From contig QCUM01000011.1 in NCBI GenBank assembly GCA_003210735.1, positions 1-62,043 on the forward strand: DNA of 62,043 nt, in the 5' to 3' direction. The stretch is from Synechococcus sp. AG-679-D13. GTDB taxonomy: Bacteria; Cyanobacteriota; Cyanobacteriia; PCC-6307; Cyanobiaceae. The notes under the pieces are model-generated. The model searched no databases and had not been told where the DNA came from. It was given only the letters and a program-made list of their open reading frames with translations. The translations under genes and the position numbers were made by a program. Numbering within the stretch: the stretch's first letter is position 1; the number at the start of each line of letters is the position of its first letter. Below, in pieces: positions 15,787-25,418 of this stretch.

Positions 15787-17998
15787 GCAGGCGTCGCAGG
15801 GCGTCCAGTCGCCCCTGTTCCTGCTCAACGGGCTTCACCACCGATACCGCTGGCGCCACGATCACGGCGCAGGCCTTCAGCTCAGGTTGCTTGGACACGG
15901 GGCAGGCGCCGTCGTGCATCAGCGTGTTGGCTTCGCAGGCCTTCTCTTGGGTGAAGCCCCAGTGCATCGGCAGAAAGACCGAGCCACGCCGGATGCGGTC
16001 GGTCACCTTCACCTTGGCGGTGAGGTGGCCGCGGCGTGAGCTGATAGCGGCCAACCCTCCGTTATCGACTTTCAAATCCTGCGCATCAGCGGGGTGAATC
16101 TCCAGCAGCGGCTCGGGATGCTGTTTCATCAGGCGCTCCACTTTCCCGGTGCGGGTCATCGTGTGCCATTGCCCCAGATACCGACCCACCGTGAGCACCA
16201 GTGGATAGGTGTCGCAAGGTGGTTCCGTCAGGCCCAGCGGTTGGTCGGTGCTGAAGCGTGCACGGCCACTGGGAGTGGGAAAGATGTGGTCGGTGTAAAG
16301 CCGTTTGGCCGCCGTGGCCGGTGTGCTCCCGCTGGGGTAGGGCCACTGCTGAGGGCCTGCTTCGCTGAGCAGTTCATGGCTGAGACCGCTCACGTCGCAA
16401 AGGCGTCCATGGGTCAGCTGTGCGAACTCGTCATAGACCTCCGCAGCGGAATGGAAGCTGAACTGTTCGGAGTAGCCCAGGCGGCGTCCCACCTCGGCGA
16501 ACACCTCCCAGTCCGGTCGGCTTTCACCAAAGCGACGTCGGTATGCCGGGCAATAGGTGACGCGACGTTCGGAGTTGGTCATGGCCCCGGCTTTCTCGCT
16601 CCACTGGGCTGCCGGCAGCAGCAGATGGGCGTAGTGGGACGTTTCTGAATCGGCGTAGGCCTCGCTCACCACCACGAGAGGGCAGTTGCCGATGGCAGCT
16701 TTGACCCGATCCAGATCCGGCATGCTCACCAGTGGGTTGGTGGCCGCTACCCACCAGAGATCGAGTTCACCGCGTTCCATCGCTTCCACCTGCTGCCAGG
16801 CCGCCAGTCCTGGCTTGTCGGAGATGCGACCGTCGGGGAGTTTCCAGGCGCTTTCAACCTCAAGCCGGTGGTCTGCATTGACCACCGTTCGGTACCCCGG
16901 CAGCAGATGCGCCAAGCCTCCGGCCTCGCGGCCGCCCATGGCGTTGGGTTGGCCCGTGAGCGAGAAGGGGCCAGCTCCTTCCTTGCCTATCTGACCGGTG
17001 AGCAGGTGCAGGTTGATCAGCCCTTGCACCACGGCCGTTCCTTCGCGGCGCTGGTTGACACCCATCGACCAGAGGCTGAGCACCTTCTGGCGCCGATGGA
17101 AGAGGGCGGCGACCTCCCGCAGGCGTTTTTCGGGGATGTTGCAAAACAGGGCCACACGCCGTGGCGTCCAGCGGGCCGCCACGTCAAAAAAAGCGTCGTA
17201 GTGCTCGGTGTGGTCGTCGATGAAGGCGGGATCCTGCCCGTTCTCGCGCAGCACAAGGTGAGCGATGCCGTGCAGGAGTGCCAGGTCGCTGCCGGGCGCG
17301 ATCGGCAGGTGGATGTCTGCGGCCTTGGCAGTGTCGGTGCGGCGTGGGTCGACCACCACGATCGTGATGCTGCCGGGGTTGCGTTTCTTGCGTTTCAGTA
17401 ACCGCTGGAACAGCACCGGGTGGCATTCGGCGGTGTTGGTGCCGATCAGGAAGGCCACGCTGCAATGGTCGAGGTCCTCATAGCTGCAGGGAGGGCCATC
17501 GGAGCCGAGGCTGCGGGTGTATCCGGCCACGGCGGAGCTCATGCACAGCCGCGAGTTGGCATCAAAATTGTTGGTGCCTAGAGCGCCTTTGAGCAGCTTC
17601 TGGGCCAGGTAGTAATCCTCTGTATGGAACTGCCCGGAGCCATACATGGCGATGCCATCAGCGTTGCCCCGGCGGGCCATGCTGCCTTGGATTTGATCCG
17701 TGATCCGCTCGAGGGCATCGTCCCAGCTGATCGGCGCGAAGTCGTCGCTGATGTTGGTGCGGAACAGGGGTTGCCGCAGGCGGCCCTGGGCCAGGGTTTC
17801 GCCCACGGTGGCGCCCTTGATGCACACCTGTCCAAGGTTGGAGGGGTGCTGGCGGTCGCCGCGAGCGGTCCACATCGGGTTGCCCTCCGCATCGCGTTTC
17901 ACGGCTTGACCCTTCACCGCCGGAGGGAGCAGTTCCAGACCGCAGCCAACTCCGCAGTAAGGGCACTGGCTGCGCACGCTGCGGGGAGTGTCTGTCAT
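15767..17998 (-). CDS. narB: Ferredoxin-nitrate reductase
   Basis: 743 residues. CPYCGVGCGLELL near the N-terminus binds the [4Fe-4S] cluster. GSGQFHTEDYYLAQKLLKG, NANSRLCMSSAVAGY-type (NFDANSRLCMSSAV) and LWSMGVNQRREGTAVVQ are molybdopterin guanine dinucleotide contacts, and the C-terminal HWGFTQEKACEANTLMH is the cofactor-binding end domain. It reduces nitrate to nitrite with electrons from ferredoxin. Start ATG 17998. It lies downstream of nrtP on the same strand, separated by an apparent terminator, and is convergent with narM. Confidence 0.97.
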   Translation of the reverse strand: MTDTPRSVRSQCPYCGVGCGLELLPPAVKGQAVKRDAEGNPMWTARGDRQHPSNLGQVCIKGATVGETLAQGRLRQPLFRTNISDDFAPISWDDALERITDQIQGSMARRGNADGIAMYGSGQFHTEDYYLAQKLLKGALGTNNFDANSRLCMSSAVAGYTRSLGSDGPPCSYEDLDHCSVAFLIGTNTAECHPVLFQRLLKRKKRNPGSITIVVVDPRRTDTAKAADIHLPIAPGSDLALLHGIAHLVLRENGQDPAFIDDHTEHYDAFFDVAARWTPRRVALFCNIPEKRLREVAALFHRRQKVLSLWSMGVNQRREGTAVVQGLINLHLLTGQIGKEGAGPFSLTGQPNAMGGREAGGLAHLLPGYRTVVNADHRLEVESAWKLPDGRISDKPGLAAWQQVEAMERGELDLWWVAATNPLVSMPDLDRVKAAIGNCPLVVVSEAYADSETSHYAHLLLPAAQWSEKAGAMTNSERRVTYCPAYRRRFGESRPDWEVFAEVGRRLGYSEQFSFHSAAEVYDEFAQLTHGRLCDVSGLSHELLSEAGPQQWPYPSGSTPATAAKRLYTDHIFPTPSGRARFSTDQPLGLTEPPCDTYPLVLTVGRYLGQWHTMTRTGKVERLMKQHPEPLLEIHPADAQDLKVDNGGLAAISSRRGHLTAKVKVTDRIRRGSVFLPMHWGFTQEKACEANTLMHDGACPVSKQPELKACAVIVAPAVSVVKPVEQEQGRLDALRRLLTPALR

Positions 17999-18013
17999 GG
18001 GAGCTGCACCAGA

Positions 18014-18044
18014 AACAAAAATCCCGGAGCGGAAGCTCCGGGAG
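18014..18044 (-). terminator. Intrinsic terminator after nrtP
   Basis: On the minus strand CCCGGAGC pairs with GCTCCGGG across a 4-base loop and is followed by ATTTTTGTTTC. It lies between the nrtP stop (18078) and the narB start (17998), so transcription into narB would be reduced or depend on readthrough. Confidence 0.8.
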
Positions 18045-18077
18045 AACCAACAGCGGCAATCGCTGCAGGAGGAGAGA

Positions 18078-19619
18078 TCAGGCCGTTTCGCCTTCGTGCA
18101 GTTCGGCGAAGGAACCCTTGGGTTCCTTGAGGAAGAAGAAGCAGAAGAAAGCCACGATCAAACCAGCGACCCCCAGGATCTGGAAGAAGGCGCTGTTGGA
18201 CGCTGCGATCACTTCCGGAGTGGGTTCGCCACCACCGCCCATCCACATCGGCAGGAGACTGAAGATGGTGAGGTAGGTCACCGCGCCGACGTTGCCGTAG
18301 GCGCCCACGAGGCCAGCCACCTGCCCGGTGACACGACGCTTCACCAGCGGCACCAGCGCAAAGGTGGCGCCCTCACCCGACTGGACGAAGAAGGAGGCCA
18401 GCATGGTGATCACAACGGCCACGAAAATGCCGCTCGTGCCGGAAAAGGTGCCCGGCTTGATCATGCTCATCACCAGATAGCCCACGCCGAGACCGGCGGT
18501 GAGGAAGCCCATCGTGTTTTTGCGGCTGCCGACCCGGTCGGAGATCAGACCGCCGGCAGGACGCGCCACCAGGTTCACGAAGGCGAAGCAGGACGCCAGG
18601 ATTCCGGCGGTTGCCTTCGGCAGATCGAAGGTGGTTTCAAAGAAGGTGGGCAGCATCGACACCACGGCCAGTTCGGAGCCGAAGTTGACGATGTAGGTGA
18701 GTTCGAGGATCGCCACCTGGCGGAACTCGTAGCGATCTTCCTTGGGATAAACCTTGTTGCCGAGGATCAGCTCGCGGTTGGTGCGGATGATTCCCCAGGT
18801 CTGGAAGACGAACCAGACAGCCACTGCGGCCAGGGCCAGGGGATAGGTGGCCGCCGTGAGGAAGCCAACTTTCGACAAGCGCCAGCAGAGAACGCAGAGG
18901 ATGGCCGCGAATGGCACGTTCATGCCCAGCAGACCCCAGAAGTCGCGCATGGAGGTGACTTCCAGGCCGGCGGTCTTTGCTGGCCGCTGGTAGGTCTTGC
19001 CGGGAGGGGTGTCGGAGACGTTGAAGAAGTAAAAGAAGCCGTAGGCAGCGGAAACGAGGCCGGTGAGGGCGATCGCACCGCGCCAGTTGAGAACCGCGCC
19101 GCTGGGCAGTTCAAAACCGCCGGAGAAGGACAGGAAGCCTGCGAGGGCCACCATGGTGAGGGCGGAAAAGGCGGAACCAAAGTTGCCCCAACCGCCGTAA
19201 ATGCCTTCAGCCAGGCCGATTTCCTTGGGAGGGAACCACTCAGCAACCATGCGAATGCCGATCACGAAGCCGGCACCGACAATCGAGAGGAGAAGTCGAG
19301 CTACCACCAGCTGGTTGAAGTCCTGCGCGGAGGCAAACAGCAGGCAGGGGATGGCTGAAAAAACCAGGATTGCCGAATAGGTGAGCCGGGGTCCGAATTT
19401 GTCCAGCAGCATGCCGATCAGCACACGGGCCGGAATCGTGAGAGCCACGTTGCAGATGGCCACGGTGCGGATCTGACCGACGGTCAGACCCAGATCCGCT
19501 TTAACGGTGGTGGCCAATGGGGCCAGGTTGAACCAGACCACGAAGGTCAGGAAAAAAGCGATCCAGGTGAGGTGAAGGGTTCGATACCTCCCCTGGAACG
19601 ACCAGAGGTCGCCAAGCAT
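18078..19619 (-). CDS. nrtP: Nitrate/nitrite permease, MFS type (NrtP)
   Basis: 513 residues with about 12 membrane segments. AGFVIGIRMVAEWFPPKEIGLAEGIYGGWGNFGSAF is the nitrate signature region of the nitrate-nitrite porter family (quoted in two overlapping parts, GIRMVAEWFPPKEIG and EGIYGGWGNFGSA). ARPAGGLISDRVGSRKN is the cytoplasmic loop between helices 8 and 9. This is the permease used by marine Synechococcus in place of the NrtABCD ABC transporter. Start ATG at 19619. It is divergent from mobA. Confidence 0.94.
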   Translation of the reverse strand: MLGDLWSFQGRYRTLHLTWIAFFLTFVVWFNLAPLATTVKADLGLTVGQIRTVAICNVALTIPARVLIGMLLDKFGPRLTYSAILVFSAIPCLLFASAQDFNQLVVARLLLSIVGAGFVIGIRMVAEWFPPKEIGLAEGIYGGWGNFGSAFSALTMVALAGFLSFSGGFELPSGAVLNWRGAIALTGLVSAAYGFFYFFNVSDTPPGKTYQRPAKTAGLEVTSMRDFWGLLGMNVPFAAILCVLCWRLSKVGFLTAATYPLALAAVAVWFVFQTWGIIRTNRELILGNKVYPKEDRYEFRQVAILELTYIVNFGSELAVVSMLPTFFETTFDLPKATAGILASCFAFVNLVARPAGGLISDRVGSRKNTMGFLTAGLGVGYLVMSMIKPGTFSGTSGIFVAVVITMLASFFVQSGEGATFALVPLVKRRVTGQVAGLVGAYGNVGAVTYLTIFSLLPMWMGGGGEPTPEVIAASNSAFFQILGVAGLIVAFFCFFFLKEPKGSFAELHEGETA

Positions 19620-19829
19620 TGGGGGAAAAAGAGTGAGCCGCGGGCTTCAGAAAAAAGCGCCCGGGGGTGGCGAAACGGTCGGAAAGAAGATCCGTTTGAC
19701 CCGCGCAGTTAATCAATCAGCCCGCCCCGTTGTTGGTTGGCATGGTTACCAATTTGATGATTGTTGTGCCCTTGCGGACATCAATTCGGATGATGTCGTT
19801 GATGAGTTTTGGTTGTTGGTTTTGATTCG

Positions 19830-19843
19830 GTAGCGATTGCGAC
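19830..19843 (-). promoter_or_regulatory. NtcA-like site upstream of nrtP
   Basis: On the minus strand it reads GTC-N8-TAC, one base from the NtcA consensus. It shares the half TCGCTAC with the sites before nirA and narM. It lies 211 bp upstream of the nrtP start and 50 bp from the divergent mobA start. No convincing -10 box is seen at the expected distance, so the call is tentative. Confidence 0.33.
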
Positions 19844-19892
19844 CGTCGGGCAACAAGGTGCTTTGAATAGTGAGAGCTAGAAAGTTGATGTT

Positions 19893-20480
19893 GTGCGCCG
19901 TCATCGACTGTCTGTTTGTGTGCTCAGTGGTGGCAACAGCCGGCGGATGGGGCAGGACAAAGCGCTTTTGGCCCATCCGAGTGGCGGTGTTTGGCTCACA
20001 GCTCTGGTTGAGCAGTTGCGTCCCCTCGGCCTGCCCATCCGTGTTTTGACCCGGCATCAGGCCCATGACGTGCTGTTCAAGGATCAGTCGGCGGTGACCG
20101 TGCTTCAGGAGCCGCCTCCCTGGGCGGGGCCGCTTCAGGCCTTGGCCCGAGTTCTACCAGCGGTCTCCGGTGAGGCTTTGTTAGTGCTCCCCGTGGACAT
20201 GCCGTGCCTCAGCACGGATGTGTTTGAGCAGCTGATTGAGGCCTGGCAGCTGCGGCCTGAGCTTGTGGCGGTTGCCCACGATGGCGATCGTCTCCAGCCA
20301 ATGCTGGCCGTGATTCCCACGGGTTCGCCCTTTCAGCCCGTGCTGGTCGAGCAACTGCAAGCCGGGAGGTATCGCTGGCTCGATTGGCTGAGCCGCGTGC
20401 CGCATCATCCTGTTCATCTCCCGGCAGCAGCCATGGTCAATGTCAATCGTCCTGAGGATCTGGCAGCGTTGACTTCATGA
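19893..20480 (+). CDS. mobA: Molybdenum cofactor guanylyltransferase MobA
   Basis: 195 residues from GTG 19893. VCVLSGGNSRRMGQDKALL is the nucleotidyltransferase GTP-binding signature, and LVLPVDMPCLSTDVFEQL carries the metal-binding Asp. It adds GMP to molybdenum cofactor, giving the guanine dinucleotide form used by NarB. It overlaps the moaA start (ATGA), so both are translated from one message divergent from nrtP. Confidence 0.94.
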   Translation: MRRHRLSVCVLSGGNSRRMGQDKALLAHPSGGVWLTALVEQLRPLGLPIRVLTRHQAHDVLFKDQSAVTVLQEPPPWAGPLQALARVLPAVSGEALLVLPVDMPCLSTDVFEQLIEAWQLRPELVAVAHDGDRLQPMLAVIPTGSPFQPVLVEQLQAGRYRWLDWLSRVPHHPVHLPAAAMVNVNRPEDLAALTS

Positions 20481-21520
20481 TCTCCACGGCAGCGGTAGTT
20501 GATCAAAGGGCCCGAACACTGGGAGTGTTGCGGCTCTCTTTGACCGCCCGCTGCAATCTGGATTGCTCTTATTGCCGCCCTGATGCAGCGGATCCACCGG
20601 GATTGATGACCCTGGATCAGCAACTGCGGCTGATTCGTGTTGCGGCGACTCTCGGTGCCCACACATTGCGACTCACCGGTGGTGAGCCCCTTCTCAGTCA
20701 ACGCCTTCTGCCGCTGTTGGAGGCGGTCAGCCAAGGTCGGTCGACCCCTGGAGACCCCATGAGGGGGTTGCGCCACATTGCTCTGACCACGAACGGTGTT
20801 CTGTTGACGCCGAACCGAGCCAGGTTTCTGAGGGCTGCCGGCCTGGATCGAATCACCATCAGCCTCGATGCTGTGGATGGATCCGTGGCCGCTCGTATGG
20901 CCGGACTGCATGGAGGACAAGCTGCGGGCGAGCGCCTGGTGCGGCAGGTGATCGATGGAGTGATGTCAGCGAAGTTGGCGGGGTTTGTTGCCAAGCAGGG
21001 GGAGATCAAGCTCAATGCCGTCATCAAGAAAGGGGAAAACGACACTCAGCTGCTGCCATTGGCGGCCCTGGCGCGGCGTTATGGGCTGGAACTGCGGTTG
21101 ATCGAATACATGGATGTGGGCAACCGGAATGGTTGGGTTGCCGATCAGGTGTTGCCAGCAGCTGAGATGGTGCGGCTGATCCAGGCCCGTTGGCCCCTGC
21201 AGCCCTTGGGACGCGATTCCGGTGCGACGGCAAATCGCTGGCGCTTTACCGATGACCGCGGCGGCCTCGGTGTTATTGCCTCGATCAGTGAGCCGTTCTG
21301 TGGCGACTGCAACCGTCTGCGCATCACGGCCGATGGTCAGGCTTTTACATGCCTGTTCGCCTCCGAAGGTGCCGACCTCAAGCCTGTTCTCGACAACACC
21401 GCAGCGTTGCAGCAGCGGATCGCTGGTCTCTGGCTGCATCGCAGCGACCGCTACAGCGAGGAACGCCATCACCATCTTCCTCGTTCTTCCCATGCCGAGA
21501 TGGCCTATCTGGGTGGCTGA
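20477..21520 (+). CDS. moaA: GTP 3',8-cyclase MoaA (radical SAM)
   Basis: 347 residues. The radical SAM cluster motif is TARCNLDCSYCRP (CxxxCxxC), followed by RLTGGEPLL. The C-terminal second cluster is seen in EPFCGDCNRLRITADGQAFTC. It starts the pathway by rearranging GTP, with MoaC completing the step. Usual MoaA proteins end with two glycines, and this one ends AYLGG. It has somewhat longer internal loops than average. It overlaps mobA by four bases. Confidence 0.96.
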   Translation: MISTAAVVDQRARTLGVLRLSLTARCNLDCSYCRPDAADPPGLMTLDQQLRLIRVAATLGAHTLRLTGGEPLLSQRLLPLLEAVSQGRSTPGDPMRGLRHIALTTNGVLLTPNRARFLRAAGLDRITISLDAVDGSVAARMAGLHGGQAAGERLVRQVIDGVMSAKLAGFVAKQGEIKLNAVIKKGENDTQLLPLAALARRYGLELRLIEYMDVGNRNGWVADQVLPAAEMVRLIQARWPLQPLGRDSGATANRWRFTDDRGGLGVIASISEPFCGDCNRLRITADGQAFTCLFASEGADLKPVLDNTAALQQRIAGLWLHRSDRYSEERHHHLPRSSHAEMAYLGG

Positions 21521-21602
21521 ACCGTTGTCGTCGCGACTGTTTTTACGGCTCAACGTCGGTACAACCCTTCCAGAATTCAGGCCCTGATCCGGCCCTGTGG
21601 GC

Positions 21603-22094
21603 ATGTTCGAACTGCTCCCTTATGAGCGATTTCGCGACACCCCATCGGTTCGTTTTTTCGACGTCACCATCGATACGTCGAATGCGAGGGATCTTGTGAT
21701 CCACACCGGCCCAGCGGTGAGCCCCCCCAATGACTCAAAAACCGGTGCCTGGCAGTTTTATCTGCATCCCCACCAGGAAGACAATCTGCTGGCGGTCAGC
21801 GGAGGCCGCACCTTTTACCTTGTCAACCTGGCCTGGGAGAAGCCATTTCACATTGTTCGTCTTGACAGTGGTGGGGACATCCTCCGGATTCCCACCGGCA
21901 CCTTTCACCGCTCCATTTCCGATCCCGAGGGATCGGTGGTGCTGAACCAGGCCGTGCGTGAGCCAGGGGTATCGCTAAAGCGCGAATTCCGTGTTTACAA
22001 CAGTGCCCGCATCCCAGCGTTGATGAGAGCAACCCTCACTTCTTCCCCGAAACCCCTACTCCATGGTGTTGAGCCTGTTCTTCAGGCCGCTTGA
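21603..22094 (+). CDS. Cupin-like conserved hypothetical protein
   Basis: 163 residues from ATG 21603 (GTG 21597 also in frame). The middle reads WQFYLHPHQEDNLLAVSGG then TFYLVNL and ILRIPTGTFHRSISDPEG, a pattern of paired His/Glu and a later His in beta strands that resembles a small cupin barrel. I do not recognise a specific enzyme. It is downstream of moaA after an 82 bp gap and convergent with the transglutaminase-like gene, overlapping by 13 bp. Confidence 0.7.
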   Translation: MFELLPYERFRDTPSVRFFDVTIDTSNARDLVIHTGPAVSPPNDSKTGAWQFYLHPHQEDNLLAVSGGRTFYLVNLAWEKPFHIVRLDSGGDILRIPTGTFHRSISDPEGSVVLNQAVREPGVSLKREFRVYNSARIPALMRATLTSSPKPLLHGVEPVLQAA

Positions 22095-22981
22095 ATCAAA
22101 CTGGCGTCTGTCTCCATACGGGGTGTTGGCTCTTCATTGACCCCAATGCTCCAGTTCAGATCGCTGTTGGTGCCGGGTGGGCCAGTGAAGCTGCCACTCA
22201 CAGCGGCGGTAAGTTCCGGCTTCGAGGAGGTGGCCAGCACCACGTAGCGCTCATTGATTTCGCCTCCCGCACTGGGGTCAAAGCCGCGCCAGCCTGCTCC
22301 TGGAAGGTAAATCTCTGCCCAGGCATGAAGGTCGTACCGCTCTGGGGCTGGTTGCTGCAACTGATAGCCGCTCACAAACCGGGCCGGCAGACCTACAACC
22401 CTGCAGCAGACCACCATCAACATGGCGAGGTCACGGCATGAGCCAATTCGTTCCCGCAGAGTGCGTCCCGCTGGCCATGCAGGTCCCACATGGCGCTGGG
22501 TGTATTTGACGCGATCTTGAATAAGTTCCAGTAAATGATGGAGGAAGGCCAGCATTTGTTGATTGCAGCCCAACAGCGCTTCCTGTGTGAGATCGATGGC
22601 AGAAGGTTCGTGTTGTCCATTGGGGAGCCAACCTTCTAGGGCTCCAAGCAGATCGCTATTCAGCCGGCCACGTGGGTAGGGCAAAGGTGGTTCCATGCCA
22701 TCGAAACAACAATGCAGCGATGGTGCTGGTCGTGTTTCAACCAAACTGGTCGCTTCGAAGATGAGCTTGTTGGTGTTGCCAATGAAGTTCAGCTTCTGGA
22801 TCTCATCGCCACTGGCTGCTAGCAATTCGCTGCTTCGCTGCGGTTGCGGAAGCACGGTCAGCTGATGCTCAAGTAACCGCTGAAAACCTTGTCCCCGAGG
22901 TTTAAGGCAAAGCCTCTGCTCACCCAGGGTCACTGGTGCGTCGTAGCAGTAGGTCAGGCGGTGAACGATTCGAGCGCGCAT
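22082..22981 (-). CDS. Transglutaminase-like cysteine protease family protein
   Basis: 299 residues. The N-terminal domain starts MRARIVHRLTYCYDAPVTLG as in bacterial transglutaminase-like proteins. The catalytic triad is visible as GSCRDLAMLMVVCCR (Cys), YDLHAWAEIYLPG (His) and WRGFDPSAG (Asp). It is the third gene of a minus-strand unit ATP-grasp, alpha-E, transglutaminase, an arrangement found in many bacteria and thought to make or process a peptide or amide-linked product. Its start overlaps the alpha-E gene end by 28 bp. Confidence 0.88.
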   Translation of the reverse strand: MRARIVHRLTYCYDAPVTLGEQRLCLKPRGQGFQRLLEHQLTVLPQPQRSSELLAASGDEIQKLNFIGNTNKLIFEATSLVETRPAPSLHCCFDGMEPPLPYPRGRLNSDLLGALEGWLPNGQHEPSAIDLTQEALLGCNQQMLAFLHHLLELIQDRVKYTQRHVGPAWPAGRTLRERIGSCRDLAMLMVVCCRVVGLPARFVSGYQLQQPAPERYDLHAWAEIYLPGAGWRGFDPSAGGEINERYVVLATSSKPELTAAVSGSFTGPPGTNSDLNWSIGVNEEPTPRMETDASLIQAA

Positions 22982-23949
22982 GCTTGTTCAGCGTGGTTGG
23001 ATCGGTGGTCGGCGCTTGTGAAGTAGCGGTGCTGGATCAGGACATGCAGCCTGTTGATGTCTCGCTGCAGTTGATCAATGGCTTCATGCAGCCCTGATTC
23101 GATCAGGCTGTCGATCCGCACATAGCTCCATCGGGCTAGGAGTTGACCGCGCAGGCAGTCAAGATCATCTGGCGGGCCTTGAACCGGTTGGGTCTGAATC
23201 TGTTGAAGGGTGTCGCTGATGCCTTGGAGACAAAAGCGGACCGATCGGGGAAAGATTGGATCAAGCAGTAGGAAGCGGGCAACGGACCTGGGATTAATCG
23301 CCTGCTGCATGCTTTGGCGATACATCTGATAAGCCCCGACCGAACGAAGCAGGGTGATCCACTGCAGTTCATCCAGCACTCCGCCCACATCTTCCGGCCT
23401 TGGCAGTAAAAGGAAGTACTTCACATCCAGAATCCGCGAGGTTTTGTCGGCCCGTTCGATCAGGCGACCCAGCTGGCTGAAAAGCCAACTCAGGTCGCGA
23501 CTAAGGGTGGCGTCTGTGATCCCATAAAAAATCTGGCAACCTTTCCGGATAATTCGCAGCTGTTCCTGCACTGGCTCGCTCCAGATCGCTTCGCCGTCCT
23601 GGAGGCTCCAGTGCAGGTCATTGATCTGCTCCCACATTTCCGTTGTTATCACGTCACGGATTTGGCGCGAGTTTTCGCGTGCCATGGCGATGCAGCTCAC
23701 GATGCCGTTGGGATTTTTCCGATCAAGCAAAAGAAAATGCAGGACATCCCGTGGAGTCGCTGCTGGGTAGCTCTTATCGAAACTGCCGCGATCGCCGGTT
23801 GCCTCCACCAGAGGCAGCCAGGGTTCGGCGCTGCCGGGTGGACAGTCGAGCGCCATTGCTTCGCTCACCTCCAAGAAGCGGGAGATGTTTTCAGCTCGTT
23901 CGAGATAACGGTTGATCCAATAAAGGGAGTCAGCGACCCGGCTCAACAC
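22954..23949 (-). CDS. Alpha-E domain protein
   Basis: 331 residues, mostly helical. MLSRVADSLYWINRYLERAENISRFL is the diagnostic start of the alpha-E family (quoted partly: SLYWINRYLERAENISR). No catalytic motif is known for the family. It always travels with circularly permuted ATP-grasp and transglutaminase-like genes, as here, so a structural or adaptor role in that system is likely. It overlaps the ATP-grasp gene by seven bases. Confidence 0.9.
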   Translation of the reverse strand: MLSRVADSLYWINRYLERAENISRFLEVSEAMALDCPPGSAEPWLPLVEATGDRGSFDKSYPAATPRDVLHFLLLDRKNPNGIVSCIAMARENSRQIRDVITTEMWEQINDLHWSLQDGEAIWSEPVQEQLRIIRKGCQIFYGITDATLSRDLSWLFSQLGRLIERADKTSRILDVKYFLLLPRPEDVGGVLDELQWITLLRSVGAYQMYRQSMQQAINPRSVARFLLLDPIFPRSVRFCLQGISDTLQQIQTQPVQGPPDDLDCLRGQLLARWSYVRIDSLIESGLHEAIDQLQRDINRLHVLIQHRYFTSADHRSNHAEQACALESFTA

Positions 23950-25418
23950 GGAACGAACTCCTTGGGTTGTTTTGCGATCACGGGCTGTTCATCCACGATC
24001 CAGGTGTCCTTGCAACCACCTCCCTGAGAGGAGTTCACAACCAGAGACCCTCGCTTGAGAGCAACCCTTGTCAGTCCACCGGGGCTGATCCAGGTATCGC
24101 GTCCTCGCAGCACATAGGGCCTCAGGTCCACATGGCAGGGGTAGAGCTCTCCTTCGCTTAGTGAGGGCACGGTGGAGAGCTGCAGCATTGGCTGTGCGAT
24201 GAAATTGCGGGGGTTAGCTCGGATCTTGGCGTCGAAATCAGCGATCTCTGAGCGGCTGGCCTGGGGGGCGATCAGCATTCCGTAGCCGCCGGCTTCTGAA
24301 ACCGACTTGACTACAAGTTCCTCGAGGTGTTCCAGCACGTAGCGGCGGTCGTCCTCTCGGGCGCAGAGGTATGTGCACACGTTCTCAATGATCGGTTCCT
24401 CGTTGAGGTAGTAGCGGATCATTGCGGGCACGTGGGCGTAGATCAACTTGTCGTCGGCGATGCCAGTGCCTGGGGCATTCGCGATCGAAACCCTTCCTTC
24501 GCTGAGAACGTCGATTAATCCTGGAACCCCAAGCATCGAGTCGCTACGGAAAACATGGGGATCGAGGTAGTCGTCGTCGATGCGTCTGTAGATCACATCC
24601 ACCGTTGAGAGGCCGTTGGTGCTGCGCAGCCATACGCGGCCTTCTTCACAGATCAGATCCCGACCCTCCACAAGGGGAATGCCCATTTGCTGAGCTAGGT
24701 AGCTGTGCTCGAAATAGGCACTGTTAAACACGCCTGGCGTGAGAATCACCGCACGGGGACTGTCGCTCCAGGGAGCTAGTTCCTGCAGGGTTCGCAGCAG
24801 ATGGGAGGGATAGTCATCGATCGGCTGCACCGTTCGTCCTGTGAATAAACTGGGAAAGAGCCTTTTCATGACTCGCCTGTTCTCAAGGAAGTAGGCCACT
24901 CCAGAGGGGCAACGAAGGTTGTCTTCCAAAACTCGCCAGGTGCCTTGGCCATCTCGGATGAGATCGAGTCCGGAAATGTGACACCAACGATTGAGGGGCA
25001 ATGTCAGACCCTGTAGTTGGGGGCGCCATCCGGAGGAGCTTTCCACGTCCTCTCTAGGGATCACTCCGTCGCTAATGATTTTTTGCGCTCCGTAGACGTC
25101 GGCCAGAAAGCAGTCAATCGCTTCGAGGCGTTGCTTCAGGCCTTTGTTCAGATTGCCCCACTCACTTCTGCTGATTAGGCGGGGCAGCGGGTCGAAGGGA
25201 AGGATGCGCTCGCTGCCGTTCTGGCCGGAATCATTGAGGCGGAATGTTGCTCCGAGTCGGCGCAGCAAATGACTGGCTGAGGCATGGCTACGGTTCAGTT
25301 CCTGCAGCCCAATCTGTGAGAGCGATGTCAATAAAGGGTCAAGATCAGCGCGCGGGTCTCCCGTTCTGTTGCAGAAATATTCGTCGTAGCCGACCGATGA
25401 TTTGTAGTCGGTAAACAT
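23943..25418 (-). CDS. Circularly permuted ATP-grasp protein
   Basis: 491 residues. GTWRVLEDNLRCPSGVAYFLENR, VILTPGVFNSAYFEHSYLAQ and NGLSTVDVIYRRIDDDYLDP are typical of the circularly permuted ATP-grasp family, and IANAPGTGIADDKLIYAHVP plus VKSVSEAGGYGMLIAP hold the nucleotide-binding loops. The family is predicted to make peptide-like bonds. It heads the three-gene unit with alpha-E and transglutaminase-like proteins. Start ATG at 25418. Confidence 0.92.
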   Translation of the reverse strand: MFTDYKSSVGYDEYFCNRTGDPRADLDPLLTSLSQIGLQELNRSHASASHLLRRLGATFRLNDSGQNGSERILPFDPLPRLISRSEWGNLNKGLKQRLEAIDCFLADVYGAQKIISDGVIPREDVESSSGWRPQLQGLTLPLNRWCHISGLDLIRDGQGTWRVLEDNLRCPSGVAYFLENRRVMKRLFPSLFTGRTVQPIDDYPSHLLRTLQELAPWSDSPRAVILTPGVFNSAYFEHSYLAQQMGIPLVEGRDLICEEGRVWLRSTNGLSTVDVIYRRIDDDYLDPHVFRSDSMLGVPGLIDVLSEGRVSIANAPGTGIADDKLIYAHVPAMIRYYLNEEPIIENVCTYLCAREDDRRYVLEHLEELVVKSVSEAGGYGMLIAPQASRSEIADFDAKIRANPRNFIAQPMLQLSTVPSLSEGELYPCHVDLRPYVLRGRDTWISPGGLTRVALKRGSLVVNSSQGGGCKDTWIVDEQPVIAKQPKEFVPC

